A stretch of DNA of 57,542 bases from DAHUYF01 sp035553515. GTDB taxonomy: Bacteria > Pseudomonadota > Alphaproteobacteria > ATCC43930 > CGMCC-115725. Shown in pieces: positions 1 through 8,505 of this stretch; within the stretch, counting starts at the first letter, position 1; each line of letters opens with the position of its first letter. The position numbers and the translations under genes were made by a program. Location of the stretch: NCBI GenBank assembly GCA_035553515.1, contig DATNDG010000126.1, positions 1 through 57,542 of the forward strand, read 5' to 3'. The notes under the pieces are model-generated. The model searched no databases, was not told the origin of the DNA, and was given only the letters and a program-made list of their open reading frames with translations.

Positions 1-1
1 C

Positions 2-277
2 GATCCGGCACCCTGGCACGAGCGGGCGGCGAGCCTGCGCGCAGCAGCGGCGCGGCAGACGGATAGCGTCCTGCGCGAGACGCTGACGAACCTCGCCGAA
101 GATTGCACCGAGATCGCCGGCGAGATCGAGGCCCAGCAGCCGGGCAAGCCCAAGCCGCCCGGCAATCCGCCGGCCGAAGAGCCCGAGGCGGACGAGCCGC
201 CGCCGGTCGAGGAGCCGCCGCGCCCGATGCCGCCGCCGCGGCCGGAATCGCCACCACCGCTGCGGACGCGCAGGTAG
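2..277 (+). CDS. C-terminal end of a proline-rich protein (partial)
   Basis: The reading frame is open from base 2 to a TAG stop at 275-277, so the gene begins before the window. The visible 91 residues have a helical, charged first half with one Cys (EDC) and then a Pro/Glu-rich tail of the kind found in linkers or cell-envelope proteins. I do not recognise a family. It converges on the minus-strand gene that ends at 292. Confidence 0.5.
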   Translation, partial: DPAPWHERAASLRAAAARQTDSVLRETLTNLAEDCTEIAGEIEAQQPGKPKPPGNPPAEEPEADEPPPVEEPPRPMPPPRPESPPPLRTRR

Positions 278-291
278 CTCCGCCAGGGACT

Positions 292-732
292 CTATCCCGG
301 CGGCAGATGCTTGAAACAGGTGATGCCGGCGGCGTGCACCGCGTCGCAATCGAGCACGCCGACCGTGCCCGCCTTGTCGGGGTGGAGCGTCACGGCGTAG
401 CTCTTGCCATCGGCGCATTTGACGCTCCAATAGGCATCGCCGCGATCGGCATCATGCGAGCCGATCCCCATGGGAAAGGCGGCCACGCCGGTGCAGCCGC
501 GGCCGATCGCCTTGCCGAGCACGGCCGCCTGCTCGGTCGAGGTGAGATTGGCGATCCGCTCATTGGCGGGGTTGGGGATGTTCGGCGCGTCCGTGCGCGG
601 CGGCGCTACCGCGACGATACCGGCGACCCGCGTCACCGGCGCAACCGAGGCGGCATGGACGATCCAGATCACGGCGACAATCGCCGCCGCGAGGATCACC
701 AGAAGCACGCCACCGATAATCTTGCGTCTCAT
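292..732 (-). CDS. Small membrane-anchored or secreted protein of unknown function
   Basis: The 146-residue product starts MRRKIIGG and has one hydrophobic segment at about residues 5-27, so it is either anchored in the inner membrane or exported. The rest is predicted to lie in the periplasm and has four Cys, some of which could form disulfides. The ATG at 732 is preferred over upstream starts because GAGGCGGA lies just before it. No family is recognised. It stands next to the chaC-like gene on the same strand. Confidence 0.65.
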   Translation of the reverse strand: MRRKIIGGVLLVILAAAIVAVIWIVHAASVAPVTRVAGIVAVAPPRTDAPNIPNPANERIANLTSTEQAAVLGKAIGRGCTGVAAFPMGIGSHDADRGDAYWSVKCADGKSYAVTLHPDKAGTVGVLDCDAVHAAGITCFKHLPPG

Positions 733-799
733 GCGTTCCGCCTCTACCGCCGCCATGGTATGGCGCGGACCCACCCGTCTTCAACACCGGGAGCGAGGG

Positions 800-1432
800 T
801 CACGGAAGCCCGGCACAGGGTCGCTCGATCGCCGCCAGCTCGCGCACGCGCTCGGCCAAACGGTGCAGCGGCCCGTCGATGCAGCCGAGCTTCCGCAGCT
901 CGGCGATGGTGTTGTCGAGATATTGCCGGCAAGGACCGCGCGCGCCGATGCCCTGCAGGATGAGCCGGGCGGTTTCGTCGAGCGAGAGCCCGCCCGTGTA
1001 GCTCCGGTGCGCGCGGTCGACGACGAAGGCGTGTCCCGTCGCCGTGCCCGTCGGCAGCGCAAGCTGTACATCGCGCAGATGATAGGTGCGGTTCGCCATC
1101 TCGCGTTCCCAGAGATAGTGCAGCGCCGGCGCCACATCGGCCTGCGGCACACGATAGGCGATGCCCTTGCAGGCGCCGCCGCGGTCGAGGCCGAGGACGA
1201 GGCCCGGCCGCTCGGGCGTGCCGCGATAGCGGTGGGAATAGACGCAGAACCGGCGGTGATAGCCCCGGAGCAGTGCCGGCTGCGCCTCGACATGGGCGAA
1301 GCCCGGATCCCACATCAACGAGCCATAGGCGAAGATCCAGAGATCTGCGGCGCGGGCGAGACAGCGGGCGATCTCGGGCGCCGGCAAGGATGGCCGGAGA
1401 GGCTCGAGCGCGGCGCTGCTGTCGCGTTCCAT
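800..1432 (-). CDS. chaC: Gamma-glutamylcyclotransferase, ChaC family
   Basis: The 210-residue protein has the ChaC signature YGSLMW at about residues 36-41 (the substrate loop of the cyclotransferase fold), then a conserved RGYHRRFCVYSHRYRGT block and the GLVLGL strand typical of the family. ChaC enzymes split glutathione in the cytoplasm to 5-oxoproline and Cys-Gly. A glutamate in the TGGLSLDET region or downstream is a candidate general base, which I cannot place exactly. Length is normal. It is a single gene, with DUF2125 divergent on the other side. Confidence 0.88.
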   Translation of the reverse strand: MERDSSAALEPLRPSLPAPEIARCLARAADLWIFAYGSLMWDPGFAHVEAQPALLRGYHRRFCVYSHRYRGTPERPGLVLGLDRGGACKGIAYRVPQADVAPALHYLWEREMANRTYHLRDVQLALPTGTATGHAFVVDRAHRSYTGGLSLDETARLILQGIGARGPCRQYLDNTIAELRKLGCIDGPLHRLAERVRELAAIERPCAGLP

Positions 1433-1704
1433 GCGTCAGTCTCTTTGCGTGCGGTTGGACCGCGCGACACGCTGCCCTGCAAGCGCAAAGAAAAGATGAA
1501 CGGCTGCCGCCGGCCCCGTACGGGAAAATGCCGAGTAAGGGAAAGCGGCGCCGGCGAACGGCGGGATCGGGAGCATGCGACGGGTCACGCGTGAGAGGCC
1601 GCCGAGTATCTGGGGAGGGCGCGCGCCCCGGCAAGCGCGTCGCGCGCATTGCCGCCCTGCGCTTTCGCATCGACGGCACAAGCCCAGCCGCTTATAACTC
1701 GTGC

Positions 1705-2712
1705 ATGCGCCGCAAGGTTCTCGTGCTGTTCCTGCTGCTCGCCCTGCTCGGCGGTGGATATACCGTCTATTGGGTCGTGCTCGCTCACCGCATCGAGGCC
1801 GGCCTCGGCCCGTGGCAGGAAGCGCAGCGCGCCCAGGGCCTTGCCGTCGAGTGGGAGAGTGTCGCCCTCGCGGGTTTCCCCACCGCCTTCCGTCTGCGGT
1901 TCAGAGTGGCGAGCGCGCAAGGCGAAAAGCCGACGCATTTCACGGCCGCAGCGCCGCTGGTGCTCGCCGAGGCGCGGGTCTGGGATCTCCAGCACTGGCG
2001 GGTGAGCGCGCCCAATGGCGCGACGATGATGCTGCCGGACGAAGCGACTGGCGTCAGCGCCGCTGCGCTCCGGGGTCAGGTCAAGCTGGCGGGAAACGGC
2101 AATACGGCAATCGGCCTCACCGGCAGCAACCTCGCCGGCGAAGGGCTCGCGGCGGGCTTGCACATCGACGCCGCGACGGCGCAGCTCGCGCTTCCCGGCC
2201 GCGCTCCGGAAAACCATGTCGATGCCGGGCTCGCCGCCTCGGTGCGCCTCACGCAGGTAACGCTGCCCGAGGCTGTGGAACCCTTTGGCAAGGAGGTCGA
2301 GACGCTGAGCCTTGCCGCGACGATCAAAGGCGCGCTGCCGCCGGGCAAGCTGCGTGACGCGCTCGAGGCATGGCGGCGGAACGGCGGCACCGTCGAGCTC
2401 ACCGACGGCGTGCTGCATTGGGGCGCGCTGACGGTGAACGCCAACGGCACCCTGGCGCTCGACGACCAGCTTCAGCCGATCGGCGCGCTCACCGCGACCA
2501 TCGAGAACCACGACGCCATCGTCGACGCGGCGGTGGCGAGCGGCGCGCTGCGGCCGCGCGATGCGGGGCTCCTCAAGATCGTGCTCGGCCTCATGGCGAA
2601 GCCCGGCGCCGACGGGCGCAAGCAGCTCACCCTGCCGGTGAGCCTGCAGAACGACCGGGTCTATCTCGGTCCGGCGCAGATCGCGGCCCTGCCCAGGCTG
2701 AGCTGGCCCTGA
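1705..2712 (+). CDS. DUF2125 domain protein, exported or membrane-anchored
   Basis: The 335-residue protein starts MRRKVLVLFLLLALLGGGYTVYW, a single N-terminal membrane segment. It continues with the features of DUF2125: a WESVALAGFP...RLRF block near residues 50-65 and repeated beta-strand stretches ending in AQIAALPRL. The frame is open far upstream, but the ATG at 1705 directly precedes the hydrophobic segment and is the sensible start. DUF2125 proteins are common in alphaproteobacteria, often beside tyrA/hisC as here, and their function is unknown. It converges on tyrA with a 13-base gap. Confidence 0.8.
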   Translation: MRRKVLVLFLLLALLGGGYTVYWVVLAHRIEAGLGPWQEAQRAQGLAVEWESVALAGFPTAFRLRFRVASAQGEKPTHFTAAAPLVLAEARVWDLQHWRVSAPNGATMMLPDEATGVSAAALRGQVKLAGNGNTAIGLTGSNLAGEGLAAGLHIDAATAQLALPGRAPENHVDAGLAASVRLTQVTLPEAVEPFGKEVETLSLAATIKGALPPGKLRDALEAWRRNGGTVELTDGVLHWGALTVNANGTLALDDQLQPIGALTATIENHDAIVDAAVASGALRPRDAGLLKIVLGLMAKPGADGRKQLTLPVSLQNDRVYLGPAQIAALPRLSWP

Positions 2713-2725
2713 AAGCTTCTCGCTC

Positions 2726-3610
2726 CTAGGCCTGCTTCGCCTCGATGATCGAGCGGCGGATGGCGCGTGTGCGGGTGAAGAGCTCCTGCAGCTTGTCGCC
2801 CTCGCCCCAGCGGATGGCGCGCTGCAGCGCCGTCAGATCCTCGGTGAAGCGCTGCAGCATCTCCAGCACCGCCTCGCGATTGGCGAGGAAGACGTCGCGC
2901 CACATCACCGGGTCGGAGGCGGCGATGCGGGTGAAATCGCGGAAGCCGCCGGCGGAGAACTTGATCACCTCGGATTTGAGCATGTCTTCGAGGTCGGTCG
3001 CGGTGCCGACGATGGTGTAGGCGATGAGGTGCGGCAGATGCGAGGTGATGGCCAGCACCTTGTCGTGATGCTCGGCATCCATCGTCACCACCCGCATGCC
3101 CGCCGCCTGCCACATCCGGCTGACGCGGTCGAGCGCGCCGGCGTCGCCCTCGGGTAGCGGCGTCAGAATGCACCAGCGATCGGCGAAGAGCTCGGCGAAG
3201 CCGGCCTCGGGACCGGAATGTTCGGTCCCGGCGACGGGATGGCCCGGAACGATATGCACGCCCGGCGGCAGCACCGCGCCGAGATCGCGCACCGCCGCGG
3301 CTTTGACCGAGCCGACATCGCTGACGATGGCGCCCTGCTTGAGCCCGGGCGCGATGCGGCGGGCGATCTCGGCATAGGCGGAGAGCGGCGTGCAGAACAC
3401 CACGAGATCGGCGTCGCGCACCGCCTCGAGCGGATCGGCGGCGATCTTGTCGGCAAGGCCGAGGCGCTTCACCGCGTCCCGCGTGGCATCGCTGCGTGCG
3501 CAGGCGACGATCTCGCCGGCGAGCCCGTCGCGGCGCAGCACGCGCGCGAGCGACGAGCCGATGAGGCCGATGCCGATCAGCGCGACGCGGCCGAAGAGAG
3601 GCGCGCTCAC
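2726..3610 (-). CDS. tyrA: Prephenate (or arogenate) dehydrogenase
   Basis: The 294-residue product oxidatively decarboxylates prephenate or arogenate in tyrosine synthesis. It has an N-terminal Rossmann fold with GIGLIGSS (about residues 13-20) and the TyrA signature PGHPVAGTEHSG in the middle, whose His is the catalytic base, followed by the all-helical dimer domain. The GTG start at 3610 overlaps the hisC stop (GTGA), so it is translationally coupled to hisC. Together with the upstream chorismate mutase it forms a minus-strand aromatic amino acid operon. Monofunctional, with no ACT domain. Confidence 0.93.
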   Translation of the reverse strand: MSAPLFGRVALIGIGLIGSSLARVLRRDGLAGEIVACARSDATRDAVKRLGLADKIAADPLEAVRDADLVVFCTPLSAYAEIARRIAPGLKQGAIVSDVGSVKAAAVRDLGAVLPPGVHIVPGHPVAGTEHSGPEAGFAELFADRWCILTPLPEGDAGALDRVSRMWQAAGMRVVTMDAEHHDKVLAITSHLPHLIAYTIVGTATDLEDMLKSEVIKFSAGGFRDFTRIAASDPVMWRDVFLANREAVLEMLQRFTEDLTALQRAIRWGEGDKLQELFTRTRAIRRSIIEAKQA

Positions 3611-4701
3611 GGCGCCCTGAGGAAATCGGCGACGGCCGCGACGACGGCGCGCATCTCCTCCTCCAGGCCGATGGTGATGCGGATATGCTCGGGCAGGCCG
3701 TAGGCGCCCATCTTGCGCGTCAGGATGCCGCGCTGCTGCAGGAAGCTCCAGGCGCCGTTGCTGTCCTTGGGCGCGGCGCGAAAACGCACCAGCACGAAAT
3801 TGGCAACCGCCGGCGTCACCTCGAGGCCGAGCGCACCGAGCTCGCGCTCGAGCCAGGGACGCCAGATGTCGTTGTGCTCGCGCGCGCGATCGACCGCGGC
3901 GACATCCTCGAGCGCCGCCACAGCGGCGGCCTGCGCCGGCAGGTTGACGTTGAATACGCCGCGCACGCGATTCAGCACGTCGATGATCGCGGTGCTGCCG
4001 TATCCCCAGCCGAGGCGCAGGCCCGCCAGCGCGTAGATCTTCGAGAAGGTGCGCAGCATGATGACGTTCTCGGCGCTCTCGACCAGCTCGACGCCGGGCT
4101 CGTAGTCGTTGCGGGTGACGAACTCGGCATAGGCCGCATCGATCACCAGGATGGTCGAGCGCGGCAATCCCGCATGGAGGCGCCTCACCTCGTCGCGCGG
4201 CAGGAAGGTGCCGGTGGGATTGTTGGGATTGGCGAGATAGACGAGCCTGGTGCGCGGGCCGACGCGCGACAGCAGCGCGTCGACATCGGCGGTGAGCCGC
4301 GTCTCCGGCACGGCGACGGGCTTCGCGCCCGCCGATTGCGCGGCGATCGGGTACATGAGGAAGCCGTGCCGGCTGTAGACGACCTCGTCGCCGGACCCGG
4401 CGTAGGCGCGCGCCAGGAGGCTGATGAGCTCGTCGGAGCCGGTGCCGCAGATGATGCGCGCCGCATCGAGCCCGTGGCGCCGGGCGATCGCCTGGCGCAG
4501 CGCCACCGACCCGCCATCGGGATAGCGGTAGATCTCCTGCGCCTGGGCGCGATAGGCCTCGACGGCGCGCGGGCTCGGACCGAGCGCGCTCTCGTTCGAG
4601 GCGAGGCGGATGACGCGCGCCACGCCCTCGACCTTGGACTCGCCGCCGATATAGGGAGCGATGTCGAGGATGCCGGGCCGCGGTGTCGGGTGCTCGCTCA
4701 T
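3607..4701 (-). CDS. hisC: Histidinol-phosphate / aromatic amino acid aminotransferase
   Basis: This is a 364-residue class I/II PLP aminotransferase of the HisC type. The PLP lysine lies in TFSKIYALAGLR, with YLANPNNPTGT and LVIDAAYAEF before it. HisC catalyses histidinol-phosphate transamination, but its place between chorismate mutase and tyrA suggests that it also serves as the aromatic aminotransferase. The ATG at 4701 overlaps the chorismate mutase stop by four bases (ATGA). I use hisC by family; hisH-like dual use is inference. Confidence 0.92.
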   Translation of the reverse strand: MSEHPTPRPGILDIAPYIGGESKVEGVARVIRLASNESALGPSPRAVEAYRAQAQEIYRYPDGGSVALRQAIARRHGLDAARIICGTGSDELISLLARAYAGSGDEVVYSRHGFLMYPIAAQSAGAKPVAVPETRLTADVDALLSRVGPRTRLVYLANPNNPTGTFLPRDEVRRLHAGLPRSTILVIDAAYAEFVTRNDYEPGVELVESAENVIMLRTFSKIYALAGLRLGWGYGSTAIIDVLNRVRGVFNVNLPAQAAAVAALEDVAAVDRAREHNDIWRPWLERELGALGLEVTPAVANFVLVRFRAAPKDSNGAWSFLQQRGILTRKMGAYGLPEHIRITIGLEEEMRAVVAAVADFLRAP

Positions 4702-5588
4702 ATCGACCGTCCATTGGCGCGCAACCCCAAGGCGGCCGGGGCGAAAGGCTTGGCGTAGGAGCCGAGCGGAATCGCGCGCACCACCATCTCGAGCGGCGAC
4801 AGCGCCTGGGCGAGCCGCGCATCGCCCTCGCTCACCATGTCGTCGAGCTCGATGAGGTTCCACGTGACACCGCCGCCCGCGTCGCGATGCTGGGCGAAGA
4901 GCGTCACCGCGAGACCGGTTCCCTTCAGCGCGGCGATGAGACGCGCACGGCTCAGCTCGCCGCTGAGCTCGAGCGCGATGAAGCTGCGATCGCTGCCGGT
5001 GGACTCGGCGTCGCCATGGCCGACCGCGAGCGCGTCGAGACCGCCATCGCCGCGCGCGCTGCCGCGCCCGGCAAACGGCAGCCGCGCGATGATGCGCGGC
5101 GCGGCTGCGCCGGAATGGGCCAGCAGCGGCCACCACGGCTCGCGCTCGCCTTCCGCCGGCAGCGGCAGCACCGCCGCCGACACCCTGCCTTCTGCCAGCG
5201 AACGCATCGCCTCGCCTACCGAATGGAAGGCGATCATCGGCGTGTGGCTGCCGAAATGGTCGCGGGCGATGTCCCAGTAATCGGGCATTTCCTCGAAGGC
5301 AGAGACGGCGACGGCGAACTCGCCCTGCATCATCACGGCGCCGCTGAAGATCTCGCGCCAAAGCCGCACCAGGACGGGACGCGGGAAGCGGCCGCGATGG
5401 CGCTCGACGAGCCGGCGCAGGATGAGCGCCTCGCGGCCCGGGCGCACCGCCGCGACGCTGCCGCGCCGTTTCGCCGCGCCAACGGACTCGACGATCGACG
5501 CGCGCTCCATGATGAGGTCGTGGAGGCGGTCGTCAATCTCGTCGATGCGGCGGCGCAGATCGTCGAGGGAGGGCGTGGTGCTGGCCAT
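4698..5588 (-). CDS. Chorismate mutase with degenerate prephenate-dehydratase-like and ACT-like regions
   Basis: The 296-residue protein has an AroQ chorismate mutase domain at about residues 6-85 (RRRIDEIDDRL, then AAKRRG and PGREALILRRL). Chorismate mutase makes prephenate from chorismate. Residues about 90-190 look like a shrunken prephenate dehydratase domain, but the Thr-Arg-Phe catalytic signature is replaced by TGSDRSF. An ACT-like segment follows (FIALELSGELSRARLIAALK). The layout is that of a P-protein, but dehydratase activity is doubtful. It is the first gene of the operon with hisC and tyrA, divergent from metX. Confidence 0.8.
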   Translation of the reverse strand: MASTTPSLDDLRRRIDEIDDRLHDLIMERASIVESVGAAKRRGSVAAVRPGREALILRRLVERHRGRFPRPVLVRLWREIFSGAVMMQGEFAVAVSAFEEMPDYWDIARDHFGSHTPMIAFHSVGEAMRSLAEGRVSAAVLPLPAEGEREPWWPLLAHSGAAAPRIIARLPFAGRGSARGDGGLDALAVGHGDAESTGSDRSFIALELSGELSRARLIAALKGTGLAVTLFAQHRDAGGGVTWNLIELDDMVSEGDARLAQALSPLEMVVRAIPLGSYAKPFAPAALGLRANGRSI

Positions 5589-5652
5589 GGCTGTCGCAGG
5601 AACCGGAAGGCGATACTGATAGTTCGCCGGCCCGCCGAAAGCAAAGAAAACG

Positions 5653-5683
5653 TTGACAGGCCGGTGCCTTACTTCCTAGCTAT
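5653..5683 (+). promoter_or_regulatory. Candidate promoter of metXW
   Basis: A consensus -35 TTGACA lies at 5653-5658. A weak -10 (TAGCTA or GCTAT) follows at 5677-5683, 18-20 bases on. Transcription would begin just before the leader hairpins at 5688-5729. Confidence 0.45.
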
Positions 5684-5687
5684 GCGC

Positions 5688-5729
5688 GGCCGGGAAGCGG
5701 CCTTTTCTCGCCCTTTCCGGCCCTTTTTT
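5688..5729 (+). terminator. Leader terminator/attenuator-like structure upstream of metX
   Basis: GGCCGGGAAG (5688-5697) can pair with CTTTCCGGCC (5713-5722), giving ten pairs with one G-U, followed by TTTTTT at 5724-5729: an intrinsic terminator 15 bases before the metX start. The same left arm can instead fold locally as GGCCG-GGAAG-CGGCC (5688-5702) followed by TTTT. Two mutually exclusive hairpins in front of metX suggest attenuation of methionine genes. No known riboswitch aptamer is recognised. Confidence 0.5.
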
Positions 5730-5743
5730 GCCCAGAGATCGCC

Positions 5744-6910
5744 GTGCCCGTTCCGTCGCCTGCCCGCGAAACCGCCCTTGCTCCCGACCGCCCGGGATTC
5801 CGGCTGGTCGTCCAGGAGAAACTGGCGCTCGACTGCGGCGTGTCGTTCGGGCCCTATACGATCGCCTACCAGACCTATGGTCGGCTCAACGCCGCGCGCT
5901 CCAACGCCATCCTGATCTGCCACGCGCTCACCGGCGATCAGTACGCGGCCGGAACGCATCCGGTGACCGGCAAGCCCGGCTGGTGGGAGACGCTCATCGG
6001 ACCGGGCAAAGTGCTCGATACCGAGCGCTATTACCTCATCTGCGCCAATGTGCTGGGCGGCTGCATGGGGTCGAGCGGGCCGATGGAGGTGAACCCCGAC
6101 ACCGGCCGGCCCTGGGGTCTGTCTTTCCCGGTGATCACCGTCGCCGACATGGTGCGCGCGCAGCACCGGCTCATCGATCATCTCGGCATCGAGAGCCTCT
6201 TCTGCGTCCTCGGCGGCTCGATGGGCGGCATGCAGGTGCTGCAATGGGCCGCCTCGCAGTCCGAGCGCGTCTTCGCCGCCGTGCCGATCGCCACCGCGGC
6301 GCGACATTCGGCGCAGAACATCGCCTTCCACGAGGTCGGACGGCAGGCGATCATGGCCGACCCGCAATGGCGCCAGGGCAACTATCTCGAGCTCGGCGAG
6401 CGGCCGGCGCGCGGGCTCGCCGTCGCGCGGATGGCGGCGCACGTCACCTATCTCTCGGAGCAGGCGCTCCACCGCAAGTTCGGCCGCAACCTCCAGGACC
6501 GCTCGGGCCTCACCTACGGCTTCGACGCCGACTTCCAGGTGGAGAACTACCTGCGCCACCAGGGCATCACCTTCGTCGAGCGCTTCGATGCCAACTCCTA
6601 TCTCTACATCACGCGCGCCTGCGACTATTTCGATCTCGCCGCCGAGCATGGCGGCGCGCTGGCCAACGCCTTCCGCGGCGTCAAGACGCGTTTCTGCTGC
6701 ATCTCGTTTACCAGCGACTGGCTCTATCCGACCTCGGAGAACCGCGCCATCGTGCATGCGCTGAACGCGGTCGCGGCCAATGTCAGCTTCGTCGAGATCG
6801 AGACCGACAAGGGACACGACGCCTTCCTGCTGGAGGAGCCGGAGTTTTTCGCGACCTTGCGCGGCTTTCTCGACGGCTGCGCGCGCCATCGCGGGCTCGA
6901 CGTACCGTGA
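5744..6910 (+). CDS. metX: Homoserine O-acyltransferase (MetX)
   Basis: The 388-residue alpha/beta-hydrolase-fold enzyme acylates homoserine in methionine synthesis. It carries the nucleophile elbow GGSMGGMQ (Ser about 159), the LLICHALTGDQYAAG-type oxyanion region near residue 57, the Asp motif SFTSDWLYPT and the His motif DKGHDAFLLE. The family includes acetyl and succinyl transferases, and sequence by eye does not settle the donor. Start is GTG at 5744. metW follows with a GTGA overlap, the classical metX-metW pair. Confidence 0.95.
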   Translation: MPVPSPARETALAPDRPGFRLVVQEKLALDCGVSFGPYTIAYQTYGRLNAARSNAILICHALTGDQYAAGTHPVTGKPGWWETLIGPGKVLDTERYYLICANVLGGCMGSSGPMEVNPDTGRPWGLSFPVITVADMVRAQHRLIDHLGIESLFCVLGGSMGGMQVLQWAASQSERVFAAVPIATAARHSAQNIAFHEVGRQAIMADPQWRQGNYLELGERPARGLAVARMAAHVTYLSEQALHRKFGRNLQDRSGLTYGFDADFQVENYLRHQGITFVERFDANSYLYITRACDYFDLAAEHGGALANAFRGVKTRFCCISFTSDWLYPTSENRAIVHALNAVAANVSFVEIETDKGHDAFLLEEPEFFATLRGFLDGCARHRGLDVP

Positions 6911-7551
6911 GCGCCGATGGCAGCCTCGGCGCTTCGGCAGCGAGCCTGCGCGGCGATCTCCGCCTCGTCGCCGATATGGTGGAGGCGGGCTCGCGCGTGC
7001 TCGATGTCGGCTGCGGCGACGGCGAGCTCCTGGCCTATCTCGCGGGCGAGAAGCGCGTCGACGGGCGCGGCATGGAGCTGTCGCAGTCGGGGGTCAATGC
7101 CGGCGTGCGCCACGGCCTCTCGGTCATCCAGGGCGACGCCGATCACGACCTCCAGGACTATCCCTCGGATGCCTTCGATTACGTGGTGCTGAGCCAGACG
7201 CTGCAGGCAACGCGCCAGCCGCGACGGGTCATCGAGCATCTCGTCCGCATCGGCCGCCGCGCCGTCGTCTCCTTCCCGAATTTCGGCCATTGGCGGATCC
7301 GGCTGAGCCTGCTGACGCATGGCCGCATGCCGATGACGCCGGCGCTGGCGCATCCCTGGTACGAGACGCCGAACATCCATCTCTGTACCATCCTCGACTT
7401 CATCGCGCTCTGCGAGGAGCTCGGCGTCGTCATCGAGCGCAGCATCGCGCTCGACCGCAACGGCCTGCCCTACCGGCTCAACCCGCGCGGCGGCCTCGCC
7501 AATCTGATGGCCGAGCAGGCGCTTTTCCTGCTGCGCCGCGCCAGACGCTGA
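6907..7551 (+). CDS. metW: Methionine biosynthesis protein MetW
   Basis: The 214-residue class I SAM-methyltransferase-fold protein has motif I VLDVGCGDGELLAYL (about residues 29-43) and the MetW signature SFPNFGHWRIRL, followed by WYETPNIHLCTILDF. MetW pairs with MetX in homoserine acylation in many proteobacteria. The GTG start at 6907 overlaps the metX stop, which supports coupling and complex formation. Confidence 0.93.
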   Translation: MSADGSLGASAASLRGDLRLVADMVEAGSRVLDVGCGDGELLAYLAGEKRVDGRGMELSQSGVNAGVRHGLSVIQGDADHDLQDYPSDAFDYVVLSQTLQATRQPRRVIEHLVRIGRRAVVSFPNFGHWRIRLSLLTHGRMPMTPALAHPWYETPNIHLCTILDFIALCEELGVVIERSIALDRNGLPYRLNPRGGLANLMAEQALFLLRRARR

Positions 7552-7558
7552 GAAGCGT

Positions 7559-7594
7559 CCTCATCCTGAGCGCGAGCGGAGCGATCCGTCGAAG
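7559..7594. repeat. Dispersed intergenic repeat-like element
   Basis: Directly after metW lies CTCATCCTGAGCGCGAGCGG followed by AGCGATCCGTCGAAG. This motif (CATCCTGAG ... TCGAAG) is like the dispersed intergenic repeats common in alphaproteobacterial genomes, as far as I recall. Only this copy is present in the window. It sits between two convergent genes and may serve as a transcription end. Confidence 0.45.
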
Positions 7595-7618
7595 AACGCG
7601 TCAGCTCGACGCAACGGC

Positions 7619-8356
7619 TCAGCTGCGGCTCCAGCGCGGCGCGCCGTGCGGCACCGGGAGATAGGCGGGGCGGCGGCTCTCCTTGCGGCGCAGCGCCGGC
7701 TTCGCATAGATCTGCTTCGACGCCTCGACCACGCAAACGCCGGCGAAGGTGGTGAACCACCGCTCACCGATGCGCTCGATGGCCGCGGCCGAGCGGAGCA
7801 GCATGCGCGAGGCGGTCGGCGGCGCAAAGAGCGCGGCCGAGACGCGCTCCGGCGTGAACCCCTCTTCGCGAAGCGCCCGCGAGAGCTGCGAGAGCGTATA
7901 GGGATGCCCTTGGCCGAAGGGCGTCTTGTCGATGCGCGCCCAGATGCCGCGCCGGTTCGGCACCACCACGAGGAGCCGCCCCCCGCCGGCCATCACGCGC
8001 CAAATCTCCTTGAGCAGCGGCCGCGCCTGCTCACTGAACTCGAGGCCATGCACCAGCAGCACGCGGTCGATCGAGTAGTCCTGCAGCGGCAGCTCGCCCT
8101 CGTCGGCGAGCGCCACCGCGTTGGGTCCCTCCTGCGGCCAGGGAAGCACTCCTTGCGACGAGGGCATGACGGCGACCACCCGCTCCGCCTCCTCGCGAAA
8201 AAGACGCAGATAGGGCGCGGCATATCCCAAGCCGAGCAAACGCATGCCGCGCAGATCGGGCCAGATCAGCCGGACGCGCCGCCGGATCATGCGGCGCGCC
8301 ACCTGGCCCAGCCGCGTCTCGTAGAAATCGCGGAGATCGACGACATCGACATACAT
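7619..8356 (-). CDS. SAM-dependent methyltransferase
   Basis: The 245-residue protein has a class I methyltransferase core: MRLLGLGYAAPYL (motif I region, about residues 38-50), LPLQDYSIDRVLLVHGLEFSEQARPLLKEIWRVMAGGGRLLVVVPNRRG as separate motifs II-IV, then HPYTLSQLSRALREEGF. The motif I glycines are atypical (GLGYAAP rather than GxGxG). An RPAYLPV segment and a basic tail end the protein. Orthologues often sit near glyoxalase II genes. Substrate unknown. It stands alone, convergent to metW and divergent from the GST gene. Confidence 0.78.
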   Translation of the reverse strand: MYVDVVDLRDFYETRLGQVARRMIRRRVRLIWPDLRGMRLLGLGYAAPYLRLFREEAERVVAVMPSSQGVLPWPQEGPNAVALADEGELPLQDYSIDRVLLVHGLEFSEQARPLLKEIWRVMAGGGRLLVVVPNRRGIWARIDKTPFGQGHPYTLSQLSRALREEGFTPERVSAALFAPPTASRMLLRSAAAIERIGERWFTTFAGVCVVEASKQIYAKPALRRKESRRPAYLPVPHGAPRWSRS

Positions 8357-8428
8357 GAGGGAGAGTGTAGCATGGTCGCGGCGGGCGAATTAGACTAGCG
8401 TATTAGGAGCTTAGCCAAGGGTGCATGC

Positions 8429-8457
8429 CCGGGCCGGCCGGGGCCTGACCGGCCCGG
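8429..8457. repeat. GC-rich perfect inverted repeat upstream of the GST gene
   Basis: CCGGGCCGG (8429-8437) and CCGGCCCGG (8449-8457) are perfect inverted copies with an 11-base loop, 49 bases before the GST start. It could be a leader hairpin or an operator. No T-run follows. Confidence 0.4.
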
Positions 8458-8505
8458 CACAAGCTGCGTGCCTGGTTCAACGACAAACCGATCGGGAGTC
8501 CATCA

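Noticed and set aside
5589..5743. SAM-II type riboswitch before metX
   Set aside because: Such riboswitches are known upstream of alphaproteobacterial metX/metA, but I could not find the pseudoknot core; only terminator-like hairpins are present.
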